Assembly (NCBI GenBank): GCA_934343805.1
Contig: CAKRIN010000036.1
Span: 1-16,008, forward strand
Direction: 5' to 3'
Length of the DNA stretch: 16,008 nt
Origin: an uncultured Lachnospira sp.
Lineage (GTDB): Bacteria > Bacillota > Clostridia > Lachnospirales > Lachnospiraceae
A model generated the notes under the pieces. That model saw nothing but the letters and a program-made list of their open reading frames with translations, ran no database searches and was not told the DNA's origin. The position numbers and the translations under genes are program-made. Shown one piece after another: positions 7,901-14,785 of the stretch. Every line of letters starts with the position of its first letter. Positions within the stretch are counted from its first letter, which is position 1.

Positions 7901-9371
7901 TGGGTATGAATTTAATGATATAAAGGCTAAATATGAGGCTGGAGAGATTATGGCAGCTGGTACGGCACAGCTGCGTAATGGAAAGGCTGCTGTTAATAAT
8001 CTTGTGAAAGAAAGTGAAAAAGTAAGAGAAGAACTTGAAGCACAGGAAGCCCTTCTTAACAGACTTGAGGGAAGTATAGCCCATGGAATTAATCAGATAG
8101 AGAACAGCTATGGAAGTTTTAATGAATTTGCATGTGATGATTCGGACGAATTCATTAAACAGCATAAGGCACTTATTAAGAAGCTTGAGGATAATACTAA
8201 AATTCAGGAGAAGGCAAGAAAACAGATGGCTGATTCACTGAAGGATGTGCTTGTGTGCAGGAAGGATCTTGAAAGAATAGTTTCAGATGCAGGCATGCAG
8301 ATTCCGGAAACAGTCAGAGCTGAAGATGTTGAGAATATTAATGTTAACCTCAAGGAATATGAAGAGGTACACAAAGAGTATTCTTCAATAGGAAAGCTGG
8401 AATATAAGAAGGTTGATGAATTCAACAAAAATAAGACAAAGCTTATTGATCTTCTCAATGGATATAACGCAGTTGAACTTGCTGATGAAGTGAGAGTTTC
8501 GGTAAATGTTCCTGAGAATGTGTCAAAGACCAGAAGCATGATTGAATCTTTAAATGATACTAATACATTTATACAGTTGGAAAAAGATCGTGTCGCAAAG
8601 GGAATTGAAGACATGCAGATGATAAAAGATAACTTCGAGAACCGCTGTATTCAGACCTGCAGCAATATTAAGACAGAACTGGACAGACTGCCACAGTTAT
8701 CTAATATTAACCTTGATGGAGAACAGATAGCTATAATTAGTCTTCAGATTCCATATATAAAAGAAGACCTCTATAAGGAAAAAATGTCTGAATATATTGA
8801 CGAAACTGTATTTATGGCAGAAAGCTTCAAAGATGCAGCGGAAAGGCTTAAGTATATAAGAAGCAGATTATCATGGAAACGCCTGTTTTCTGTTATTGTT
8901 ACGGATATGAATTCTATAAGGATTAATCTGTACAAGAGAGAGAGAATTAAAGATCAGAGCCGTTACTTAAGATATGAGGAGGCTGTTGGCTCTACAGGAC
9001 AGTCACAGGGAATATATATCCAGTTCCTTATTGCCATAATTAATTATATTTCTAATATGAACTCTTCAGGAAATGAGGGCGTTGAAGGAAAAACTATCTT
9101 TATAGATAATCCGTTTGGAGCGGCAAAGGATATATATATATGGGAGCCAATATTTAAACTGCTTGCAACCAACCATGTCCAGCTTATTGTTCCTGCACGA
9201 GGTGCAACCCCGGCTATCACTGGAAGATTCGATGTAAATTATATACTTGGGCAGAAGCTGGTTGATTCAAGACAGCAGACAGTTGTTGTTGATTATTTCA
9301 GCAATACAAAAGAATCAGAGCTTGAATATGTCAGAATGGATTATGAACAGGCATCTTTCGATTTTTTGTAA
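4935..9371 (+). CDS. jetC: MukB/JetC-type SMC-like ATPase
   Basis: A 1478-residue SMC-like protein, predicted to dimerise and act as the DNA-translocating or loop-extruding motor of the complex. The N-terminal head has Walker A ANGGGKS (38-44). Long coiled coil runs from about 240 to 630 and again from about 750 to 1290, flanking a globular hinge at about 635-750. The C-terminal head has the signature GSTGQSQG (1352-1359), which matches the MukB-style STGE pattern better than the SMC LSGGQ, and Walker B TIFIDNP (1387-1393). Canonical proteins have Asp-Glu there; this one has Asp1391-Asn1392. A low-complexity acidic insert (about 107-130) lies in the N-terminal head. The ATG at 4935 is preferred over 4923 because TGGAGGA (4924-4930) then forms the ribosome binding site. 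It overlaps the upstream gene by 14 bases. No JetD/MksG nuclease gene follows, so a chromosomal MksB-like role is as likely as a plasmid-defence role. Confidence 0.85.
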   Translation: MPQINRIRVNNVKYNFGTQVYDDFVMRFNCQNTIYDLANGGGKSLLMLLLMQNMLPNCTLDDKQPIEKLFRQGSGNTCIHSLVEWKLDSCYQKDGFRFMTTGFCARKGRGTDEDAAQEDAGTASSNASVEYFNYCIFYREFGDNDIRNLPLVKDGERITYNGLKAYLRDLEKGEYKYIVKIFDRKGDYQSFISRYGIYESAWEIVRGINKTEGHVRTYFETNYKTSRKVVEDLLIEEIIQKSFNNKLSVDNDEGMMAQTLMDIKDKLVELSKKHSQLGAYDSQIAAIDSFKEYLSTYEEFYNRKEETEKQLYNLLLVAIRESGNKEKELNNQDELINKMHDELSKEKEAIAVAEVMSEKNSLVGVEALVRDTRNALELKNSEIARERGELTLMESAGDYKDYSEYEKSYKGLQVAIDNRLREDEDITSELKMLAAQYKRFYETESARLKEKLDIAVNRVRHLETELLEAKSNLRNADKEAASLGSLSDNLENEIGQLQTQLNELLTEAGTLVSENAAARYDEDFRAKEILKSEETHLSEKLEELQNQLRSLNETVSGNKTLAGILNEQALKLEEASQTESSADERMEKIRSIYTADNDTLMLSVILDTYRKMQGEYAHESKEIAELEHFIDNARKGTYVCRSEERDRLKTYLESQYGEDVVEGHEWFRQLNPGQKRDVLKRTPFVEYGFIIKNDFERVKADETLLNFGRGAVVYPVISEQVLIDTKLEINKELIVFALKDMSFLRDDAKLETDIKLAQEELDNYKSQEKKLSDRMELVWDDYTFALTYKTSAGKAGVSGSIEDIRARIAECSEQSNAAVKEAESVTAVKNQVEAKLLEVRAELSEKETACDNLTKIIEMKSLIDTKYDKLGRMREDAENAREYVYECEEKSASLNKEYETACDYEDNTRKAYEELVKGWEEQYAPYYDSDISVTINDASYNSDKEDIESRFAGLRTALGQKNADFEDKQALMNHLSASMNKCREAIEYRGYEFNDIKAKYEAGEIMAAGTAQLRNGKAAVNNLVKESEKVREELEAQEALLNRLEGSIAHGINQIENSYGSFNEFACDDSDEFIKQHKALIKKLEDNTKIQEKARKQMADSLKDVLVCRKDLERIVSDAGMQIPETVRAEDVENINVNLKEYEEVHKEYSSIGKLEYKKVDEFNKNKTKLIDLLNGYNAVELADEVRVSVNVPENVSKTRSMIESLNDTNTFIQLEKDRVAKGIEDMQMIKDNFENRCIQTCSNIKTELDRLPQLSNINLDGEQIAIISLQIPYIKEDLYKEKMSEYIDETVFMAESFKDAAERLKYIRSRLSWKRLFSVIVTDMNSIRINLYKRERIKDQSRYLRYEEAVGSTGQSQGIYIQFLIAIINYISNMNSSGNEGVEGKTIFIDNPFGAAKDIYIWEPIFKLLATNHVQLIVPARGATPAITGRFDVNYILGQKLVDSRQQTVVVDYFSNTKESELEYVRMDYEQASFDFL

Positions 9372-9399
9372 ATTAGTGGGTAAAATGCATTTATGGAAG

Positions 9400-9441
9400 T
9401 TTGTAACATTTTTGTAACAAATTTGTGAACTCGGTTTACAA
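9400..9441. promoter_or_regulatory. Helically phased direct repeats and dyad upstream of promoter
   Basis: TTTGTAACA occurs at 9400-9408 and 9411-9419, with a diverged third copy TTTGTGAAC at 9422-9430, giving an exact 11-base period. Such one-turn direct repeats are typical of OmpR/PhoB-type response regulator sites. The third copy also forms the left arm of a 19-bp imperfect dyad (TTGTGAAC-TCG-GTTTACAA, 9423-9441) that overlaps the -35 element. The dyad resembles a Rex half-site pair but its spacing is one base too long for a standard Rex site. The pattern is visible; the regulator is inferred and unknown. Confidence 0.45.
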
Positions 9442-9463
9442 TAAACATGTGCTGTGCTAAACT
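9435..9463 (+). promoter_or_regulatory. Predicted sigma-A promoter, extended -10
   Basis: TTTACA (9435-9440) matches five of six -35 bases. A 17-base spacer leads to TAAACT (9458-9463), four of six -10 bases, preceded by the extended -10 TGC at 9455-9457. It lies about 105 bases before the start of the 942-residue gene. No intrinsic terminator was found after the SMC gene, so some read-through from upstream is possible. Confidence 0.5.
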
Positions 9464-9569
9464 TTAGTGAGTTGTAAAATATAGATATAGGGCGCAATTT
9501 AATATTTTTTGGCACTTATATTGAAAGAGCGGATTTTCCTTTATGGTATGCGCAGGAATGAGGAATAAC

Positions 9570-12398
9570 ATGAATAAATACGAAATGGGAATTAAGATAG
9601 AGCAGATAAAGAAACTGGCAATTAAGAAGGAGTACCAGGAAGCAGCTGATATAGCAAAAGAGCTTAACTGGTCAAAGGTTAAGGACTGGCAGTCGCTTGC
9701 TACTGCCATCAATGTACAGGAAGCAGTGGGCGACTATGAAGAAGCAAGAGATATGGCTATACTTGCTTATAATCGTAATCTTGGTGGAAGAAAGCTGGTT
9801 TATAAGCTGACCGAACTTTTTATTAAAGTAGGAGATTACGAGAATGCTAATGCTTTGTATGAAGAATATAATAAGACATCGCAGCACGATGTAAGCAGAT
9901 ATATTCTTTATTATGATCTAAGAATGGCACAGAATGCATCAGATAATGAGCTTGTAGGAATCCTTGAGGAATACAGGGATCATGAAATTGATGAAAAGTA
10001 TATGTATGAGCTTGCAAAGCTGTATGCCAAGACTGGAAGAAAAGAGGAATGTATCAAAGCGTGTGATAATATTGTTCTGTGGTTTCAGGATGGCAAGTAT
10101 GTTGAGAAGGCTGTACAGTTAAAGGAAGAACTTAATGCAGGACTTACAAAGACACAGTTAAGAATTCTTGAAGATGTTAAGAAAAGAAAGAATGATTCAG
10201 ATGCAGACAAGGAAGAAAGATTTACACAACAGAAGGAATTAGCTAATCTTAAAATGGATGAAGTTGAGGAAGTATTAGCTGAGGACGAGAAGAAGAATGC
10301 ACCTGTACAGTCAGAGAATACAGAAGAATCAGAGCAATCAGCAGCAGAAGAAAACATCAGCCGGGATGAAGCGGATGTTAAAGCTGGTATAACAAAGCCT
10401 GTTGTTGAGGCAACAAAACAGATTAAGAAGGGTAAGAGTCTTAATGTTCCTGAGTATGACAGAGAGCAGGAAGAAGGTCCTTTATCTATGGATCTTGTTC
10501 AGAATGACCAGAATAATGAAATTAAAGATTTCATTATGAAAGCCTTGAATAAGGACATACAGACTACAGATAATAAAGAGACATCGATTGCCATGTCTAA
10601 AGCAGACGTGCCTCAGGTTGAAAAACCTCAGGTTGATGCAACCCTTTCTGAAGCAGGAGAATCAAGCTTTTCCAATGAAATTAACAGAGCTAATCTTTCT
10701 TTAAAGGAGCTTATTGCTAATGCAAAGCAGAAGCTTGACAATAATTATGAGAAGATAAATAAAGAGGATGAAGCTGAACAGCGAAAAGAAACTGAACAGA
10801 GAATTAATGAAAAGGCTAAGGATATGAACATTAATGTTCCGGTTCCTGATTACAGCATGTATGATACACAAAACATACAGGCTGAGCTTGCAGCTAATAT
10901 GAGTGATCTGTTTAATATTGACGAAGAAGATGATGATGTTAAAACATTTGTACCAGCATCAAAAGAAGATGGCGCAAATAGTGGCAAGCAGACAGATATT
11001 CCGGTCCAGGCAGAGTCTGATCAGGATGATATAGATGATGAGCAGATTGAAGGCCAGATGAGCTTATCAGACTGGATGCAGTCAGTCAGAGAAGAGAAAT
11101 ATGGACATCAGGATACCAAGGAATTCTCAAAGACGGAACTTGAAAGATATCTGGATGAAAAAGACGAAAAGAGTGCTGCTTATGAGAAGATGGTAGAAAA
11201 GAAAAAGGCAGAAGCTCTGGCTGATGGCAGACATATGAATGGCGATGAGGCTAAGGCAGAAGCACTTGCACAGATGGCAGTTAACTCTGCAAGGATGGAT
11301 CTTGCAATCAGAACCGGTAAAGCAGCGGCAAGGCTTGAGCAGGCTGTTATGCAGGCAAAGGAAGAAGCTGTACCAGAGGTTGTTTCTCTTGTGACAGCAC
11401 AGATACCTACGGTATCTGATTCAATGATATCTGATATTAATGACATTATGAAAGAAGAAATGTCAAAGGAAAAAGAGGCGAAAGAAGAAGTGGCAGCAAC
11501 AGTTGAACAGGAAGTGCCTTTTACAAGACCAGAAAGACCAGAAATGATTGCTGAGCCAAAGAAGGCTGTAAATAAGACAAAGAAACCTGAGAAAAAGGTA
11601 ATTAATGAGGAGCAGGAAGAACCTGCAACAGAGAAGAAGCTTACAGGAGAGCTGGCTAAGATATTCAGAAAATACAGGGATATGCCAGGTCTTGAGGAGC
11701 AGCTTGCAGATTTATTTTATTCTATTGATGAAGAGATGCAATTAAGCAATTCTTCTGTAGGTAATATTCTTATTTCGGGAAATTCAAGCTCTGACAAGAC
11801 AGATCTTGCAAGAGCAATAATAAGAGGAATTAATGCAATGTATCCTGACAAGCAGAAGAAAATTGCTAAAACATCAGGAGAAAGCATTAATCAGAGAGGT
11901 ATTACAAAGGCAATGGCAAGGCTTAAGGGAACAGCCCTTATTGTCGAGGGAGCTGGTACTATTCAGCCAAAGAGGATTAATGAGCTGCTTAACTGCCTTG
12001 AGCAGGATACCGACAGAATGATAGTAATATTTGAAGATTCTGATACTGACATGAATGTGTTGATTAATTTCAATCCAGAACTTACAGATACATTCAATCA
12101 CAGAATTGTTCTTAAACAGTACACAGTTAATGAGCTTGTTGAGATGGCAAAGAGATTTGCAAGAAAGAGACAGTATGAGGTCGATGATAATGCTCTTCTT
12201 GAATTATATCTTAAGATTGACAAACTTCATAATGTGAATGATAATATTAAACTTGATGATATCAAGGAAATAATCAATCAGGCTATTCTTAATTCTGAAA
12301 AGAGAGCATCAAGAAGATTCTTTGGTGGTCTTAAGAAGAAGAGAGGAGAGAATGGTGATGTTATATTCTTGACGGAAGCAGATTTTAAGGACAGATAA
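9570..12398 (+). CDS. TPR-like protein with degenerate AAA+ C-terminal domain
   Basis: A 942-residue cytosolic protein with no signal peptide or membrane segment; I do not recognise a named gene. Residues 1 to about 195 are TPR-like helical repeats ([46 protein letters not shown]). Residues about 200-690 are very acidic and low in complexity, likely disordered, with short motifs such as [10 protein letters not shown] and two NVP-x-Y/PDY-like segments ([20 protein letters not shown]). From about 691 to the end there is an AAA+-like fold: helix [12 protein letters not shown], a P-loop-like GNSSSDKT (737-744) with Asp in place of the last Gly, a Walker B-like ALIVEGAG (789-796) lacking Asp-Glu, and FNHR (842-845) at the arginine-finger position. 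It may be a pseudo-ATPase related to SpoVK/CbbX-type AAA+ proteins. The ATG at 9570 is chosen because TGAGGA (9559-9564) is well spaced. Possible role: scaffold or adaptor. Confidence 0.8.
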   Translation: MNKYEMGIKIEQIKKLAIKKEYQEAADIAKELNWSKVKDWQSLATAINVQEAVGDYEEARDMAILAYNRNLGGRKLVYKLTELFIKVGDYENANALYEEYNKTSQHDVSRYILYYDLRMAQNASDNELVGILEEYRDHEIDEKYMYELAKLYAKTGRKEECIKACDNIVLWFQDGKYVEKAVQLKEELNAGLTKTQLRILEDVKKRKNDSDADKEERFTQQKELANLKMDEVEEVLAEDEKKNAPVQSENTEESEQSAAEENISRDEADVKAGITKPVVEATKQIKKGKSLNVPEYDREQEEGPLSMDLVQNDQNNEIKDFIMKALNKDIQTTDNKETSIAMSKADVPQVEKPQVDATLSEAGESSFSNEINRANLSLKELIANAKQKLDNNYEKINKEDEAEQRKETEQRINEKAKDMNINVPVPDYSMYDTQNIQAELAANMSDLFNIDEEDDDVKTFVPASKEDGANSGKQTDIPVQAESDQDDIDDEQIEGQMSLSDWMQSVREEKYGHQDTKEFSKTELERYLDEKDEKSAAYEKMVEKKKAEALADGRHMNGDEAKAEALAQMAVNSARMDLAIRTGKAAARLEQAVMQAKEEAVPEVVSLVTAQIPTVSDSMISDINDIMKEEMSKEKEAKEEVAATVEQEVPFTRPERPEMIAEPKKAVNKTKKPEKKVINEEQEEPATEKKLTGELAKIFRKYRDMPGLEEQLADLFYSIDEEMQLSNSSVGNILISGNSSSDKTDLARAIIRGINAMYPDKQKKIAKTSGESINQRGITKAMARLKGTALIVEGAGTIQPKRINELLNCLEQDTDRMIVIFEDSDTDMNVLINFNPELTDTFNHRIVLKQYTVNELVEMAKRFARKRQYEVDDNALLELYLKIDKLHNVNDNIKLDDIKEIINQAILNSEKRASRRFFGGLKKKRGENGDVIFLTEADFKDR

Positions 12399-12409
12399 TT
12401 AACTATTAC

Positions 12410-12421
12410 GCACAATTGTGC
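12410..12421. promoter_or_regulatory. Perfect 12-bp palindrome before transketolase
   Basis: GCACAATTGTGC is fully self-complementary and lies eight bases upstream of the AGGGAGG ribosome binding site, in the 41-base gap before transketolase. As RNA it would give only a 4-bp stem with a 4-base loop, so a protein operator or chance is more likely than a functional hairpin. No promoter was recognised in this gap. Confidence 0.35.
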
Positions 12422-12439
12422 CTACACAGGGAGGAAATT

Positions 12440-14428
12440 ATGACTAACATCGATGAAATGTCAATTAATGCAATAAGAGTATTGTCAGCAGATGCAATAC
12501 AGAAGGCGAATTCAGGACATCCAGGACTTCCACTTGGAACTGCACCAACTGCATATGAATTATGGACTAACCATATGAATTATAATCCTGCTGATCCAAA
12601 GTGGGAGAACAGAGACAGATTTGTTCTTTCTGGCGGTCATGGCTCAATGCTTCTTTATTCATTGTTCCATTTACTTGGAATTGGCAATCTCTCTTTAGAT
12701 GATGTGAAGAATTTCAGACAGATGGGATCTAAGACTCCAGGACATCCTGAGTATGGTCATACTGTTGGCGTTGAGGCTACAACAGGTCCACTTGGACAGG
12801 GTATGGCCATGGCAGTTGGTATGGCTATGGCAGAGGCACATCTTGCATCAGTATTTAATAAAGATGGATATGATGTAGTTGACCATTACACATATGTACT
12901 TGGTGGCGATGGCTGTATGATGGAAGGTATTTCATCAGAGTGTTTCTCACTTGCAGGTACACTGGGACTTTCTAAGCTTATTGTATTTTATGATTCTAAT
13001 AATATATCAATTGAAGGAAGCACAGATATAGCATTTACAGAAAATGTAATGAAAAGATTTGAAGCATTTGGATTCCAGACAATAGAAGTTGCTGATGGCA
13101 ATGATATTGAGGCTATTGGCAGGGCTATTGAGGAAGCTAAGGCTGACAGGAACAGACCATCACTTATTAAGGTTAATACTCTTATAGGATATGGCTGTCC
13201 TGCAAAACAGGGCAAGGCAAGTGCACATGGAGAACCTCTTGGAATTGATAACGTTGCAGCACTTAAGGAAAATCTTAACTGGCCATGCAAGGGTGACTTT
13301 GAAGTGCCACAGGAAGTGTATGACCACTATAATGAGATAGCAGCAAGAATGGCTAAGCCAGAAGAAGAATGGAATAAGCTTTTCGCAGAATATTGTGAGA
13401 AATTCCCTGAGATGAAGCAGCTCTGGGATAAGTATTATAATGGATGCGATATGTCCGATTTGTTCAATTCAGAAGAATATCTTGCAAAGCCTGAGAAGGC
13501 AGAAGCAACAAGAAGTTCAAGTGGAACAATTCTTAATATGATCAAGAATGTAATGCCTAACCTTATCGGTGGTTCAGCAGATTTAGCACCATCTAATAAG
13601 ACTAACATGAAGGACGCCGGTGATTTTTCTAAGGAGAATTATGCAGGAACTAATCTTCATTTTGGTGTAAGAGAGCAGGCTATGGCAGCAATTGGCAATG
13701 GTCTTGCGCTTCATGGCGGATTAAGACCATTTGTTGCAACATTCTTCGTATTCAGTGATTACACAAAGCCAATGGCAAGACTTACATCACTTATGAAGCT
13801 GCCACTTATATATGTATTCACACATGACAGTATCGGAGTTGGTGAGGACGGACCTACACACGAGCCAATCGAGCAGCTTGCAGCATTCCGTTCAATGCCT
13901 GACTTCACAGTATTCAGACCATGTGACAGAACAGAGACAGCACTTGCATGGGAGTATGCGATTGAGTCTAAGAATGAGCCGACAGCGTTAGTTCTTACAA
14001 GACAGAATCTTCCACAGATGGAAGGTTCATCTAAGGAAGCGCTTAAGGGTGCATATATTCTCGAGGATTCTGATAAGGAAACTCCAGATGGAATTATTAT
14101 TGCAAGTGGTTCAGAAGTCAGCCTTGCAGTATCTGCAAAGGCAGAGCTTAAGAACGCAGGAATTGATGTCAGAGTAGTAAGCATGCCATCTATGGATGTA
14201 TTTGAGAAGCAGTCAGATGAATATAAGGAATCAGTACTTCCTAAGAGTGTAAGAAAGAGAGTTGCAGTTGAGGCACTTTCTGATTTTGGATGGTACAGAT
14301 ATGTAGGTCTTGACGGAAAGGTTATCTGCATGAGGAGCTTTGGCGCTTCAGGTCCAGCTAATCAGTTATTTGAGCATTTCGGATTCACTGTGGAGAATGT
14401 AGTAAACACTGTTAAGAGTCTTTTTTAA
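12440..14428 (+). CDS. tkt: Transketolase
   Basis: This is a thiamine-diphosphate enzyme that moves two-carbon ketol units between sugar phosphates, linking the pentose-phosphate pathway and glycolysis in the cytosol. The 662-residue protein is full length. Visible motifs are SGHPG (25-29) with active-site His27, SGGHGS (64-69), GPLGQG (116-121), the cofactor/metal motif beginning GDG (156-158) and continuing to about N187, SAHGEP (261-266), FGVREQAM (408-415) with catalytic Glu412, and [15 protein letters not shown] (462-476). The ATG at 12440 follows AGGGAGG; the ATG at 12416 has no such site. Codon use looks strongly biased, as in a highly expressed gene. The short gap from the AAA+-like gene suggests possible co-transcription, though the two have no evident functional link. 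A strong terminator follows. Confidence 0.97.
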   Translation: MTNIDEMSINAIRVLSADAIQKANSGHPGLPLGTAPTAYELWTNHMNYNPADPKWENRDRFVLSGGHGSMLLYSLFHLLGIGNLSLDDVKNFRQMGSKTPGHPEYGHTVGVEATTGPLGQGMAMAVGMAMAEAHLASVFNKDGYDVVDHYTYVLGGDGCMMEGISSECFSLAGTLGLSKLIVFYDSNNISIEGSTDIAFTENVMKRFEAFGFQTIEVADGNDIEAIGRAIEEAKADRNRPSLIKVNTLIGYGCPAKQGKASAHGEPLGIDNVAALKENLNWPCKGDFEVPQEVYDHYNEIAARMAKPEEEWNKLFAEYCEKFPEMKQLWDKYYNGCDMSDLFNSEEYLAKPEKAEATRSSSGTILNMIKNVMPNLIGGSADLAPSNKTNMKDAGDFSKENYAGTNLHFGVREQAMAAIGNGLALHGGLRPFVATFFVFSDYTKPMARLTSLMKLPLIYVFTHDSIGVGEDGPTHEPIEQLAAFRSMPDFTVFRPCDRTETALAWEYAIESKNEPTALVLTRQNLPQMEGSSKEALKGAYILEDSDKETPDGIIIASGSEVSLAVSAKAELKNAGIDVRVVSMPSMDVFEKQSDEYKESVLPKSVRKRVAVEALSDFGWYRYVGLDGKVICMRSFGASGPANQLFEHFGFTVENVVNTVKSLF

Positions 14429-14459
14429 CAGACATATGTATAACGATAAGATAAAAGAA

Positions 14460-14501
14460 GGGGCTGTCGCACTAAGAAATTAGTGCAACAGCCCCGTTTT
14501 T
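14460..14501 (+). terminator. Intrinsic terminator after transketolase
   Basis: GGGGCTGT (14460-14467) pairs with ACAGCCCC (14488-14495) and GCACTAA (14469-14475) with TTAGTGC (14480-14486), with one C-A mismatch and a GAAA loop. TTTTT follows at 14497-14501 after one G. The 32 nt before the hairpin contain only the end of the transcript. The stem sequence also resembles ends of some Firmicute insertion sequences, so it may be a mobile-element remnant used as a terminator. Confidence 0.92.
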
Positions 14502-14514
14502 AGTACATAAAAAA

Positions 14515-14574
14515 TGCTCATGAATTTCATTGAATCATTAGTCGGATGAAAACAATAGTATCTATTCATGAGCA
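14515..14574. repeat. 11-bp perfect inverted repeat in intergenic region
   Basis: TGCTCATGAAT (14515-14525) is the exact reverse complement of ATTCATGAGCA (14564-14574), 38 bases apart. A smaller alternative pairing, TTTCAT (14525-14530) with ATGAAA (14546-14551), lies inside. No gene is convincing here. It may be a miniature or decayed mobile element or an mRNA structure; nothing identifies it further. Confidence 0.55.
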
Positions 14575-14697
14575 ACATCATTTTACACGAAATTTCAAAT
14601 TATTGCAATTATTTATTAAAAAATTAGATGTAAAAACGAAAAAATAAAATAGATTCAAAAATATGGAATATTTACGGAAAATTCAAATAAAATATAC
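14575..14697. other. AT-rich non-coding stretch upstream of adh promoter
   Basis: About 120 bases of very AT-rich sequence with many A- and T-tracts lie between the inverted repeat and the adh promoter. No coding region, RNA gene or clear binding site was recognised. The A-tracts just upstream of the -35 could act as an UP-element or intrinsic bend; that is inference. Confidence 0.4.
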
Positions 14698-14726
14698 TTG
14701 AAATATTATACAGGCAAGTCTATAAT
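14698..14726 (+). promoter_or_regulatory. Sigma-A promoter of alcohol dehydrogenase
   Basis: TTGAAA (14698-14703) and a perfect TATAAT (14721-14726) are separated by exactly 17 bases. Transcription should begin near 14733, giving a 5' untranslated region of roughly 50 bases that contains the Rex-type operator. Confidence 0.85.
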
Positions 14727-14739
14727 AGGAGTATAAGGT

Positions 14740-14757
14740 TTGTTTATAATTTAACAA
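14740..14757. promoter_or_regulatory. Rex operator (NADH/NAD+-responsive)
   Basis: TTGTTTATAATTTAACAA matches the clostridial Rex consensus TTGTTAA-N4-TTAACAA at 13 of 14 defined positions. It lies just downstream of the predicted start of transcription, where a bound repressor would block initiation or early elongation. Rex leaves DNA when NADH is high, which fits an NADH-consuming alcohol dehydrogenase. The site is seen; binding is inferred, and no rex gene is in the window. Confidence 0.75.
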
Positions 14758-14785
14758 TCAAATATTTATGTACGGAGGTTTTATT

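Noticed and set aside
2725..9371. Complete four-gene Wadjet plasmid-defence system
   Set aside because: No JetD-like nuclease gene is present in the window, and the genomic setting is housekeeping rather than a defence island.
9423..9441. Second Rex site upstream of the AAA+-like gene
   Set aside because: The half-sites TTGTGAA and TTTACAA are Rex-like, but they are five bases apart rather than four, which shifts the arms; listed only as a dyad.
9372..9569. Terminator after the SMC gene
   Set aside because: T-runs are present (for example 9408-9413 and 9504-9510) but no GC-containing stem precedes them.
14480..14581. 33-codon minus-strand reading frame ending in the terminator hairpin, resembling a transposase tail
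   Set aside because: It has no ribosome binding site, is very short and I cannot match it to a known transposase; its end in the hairpin could be chance.
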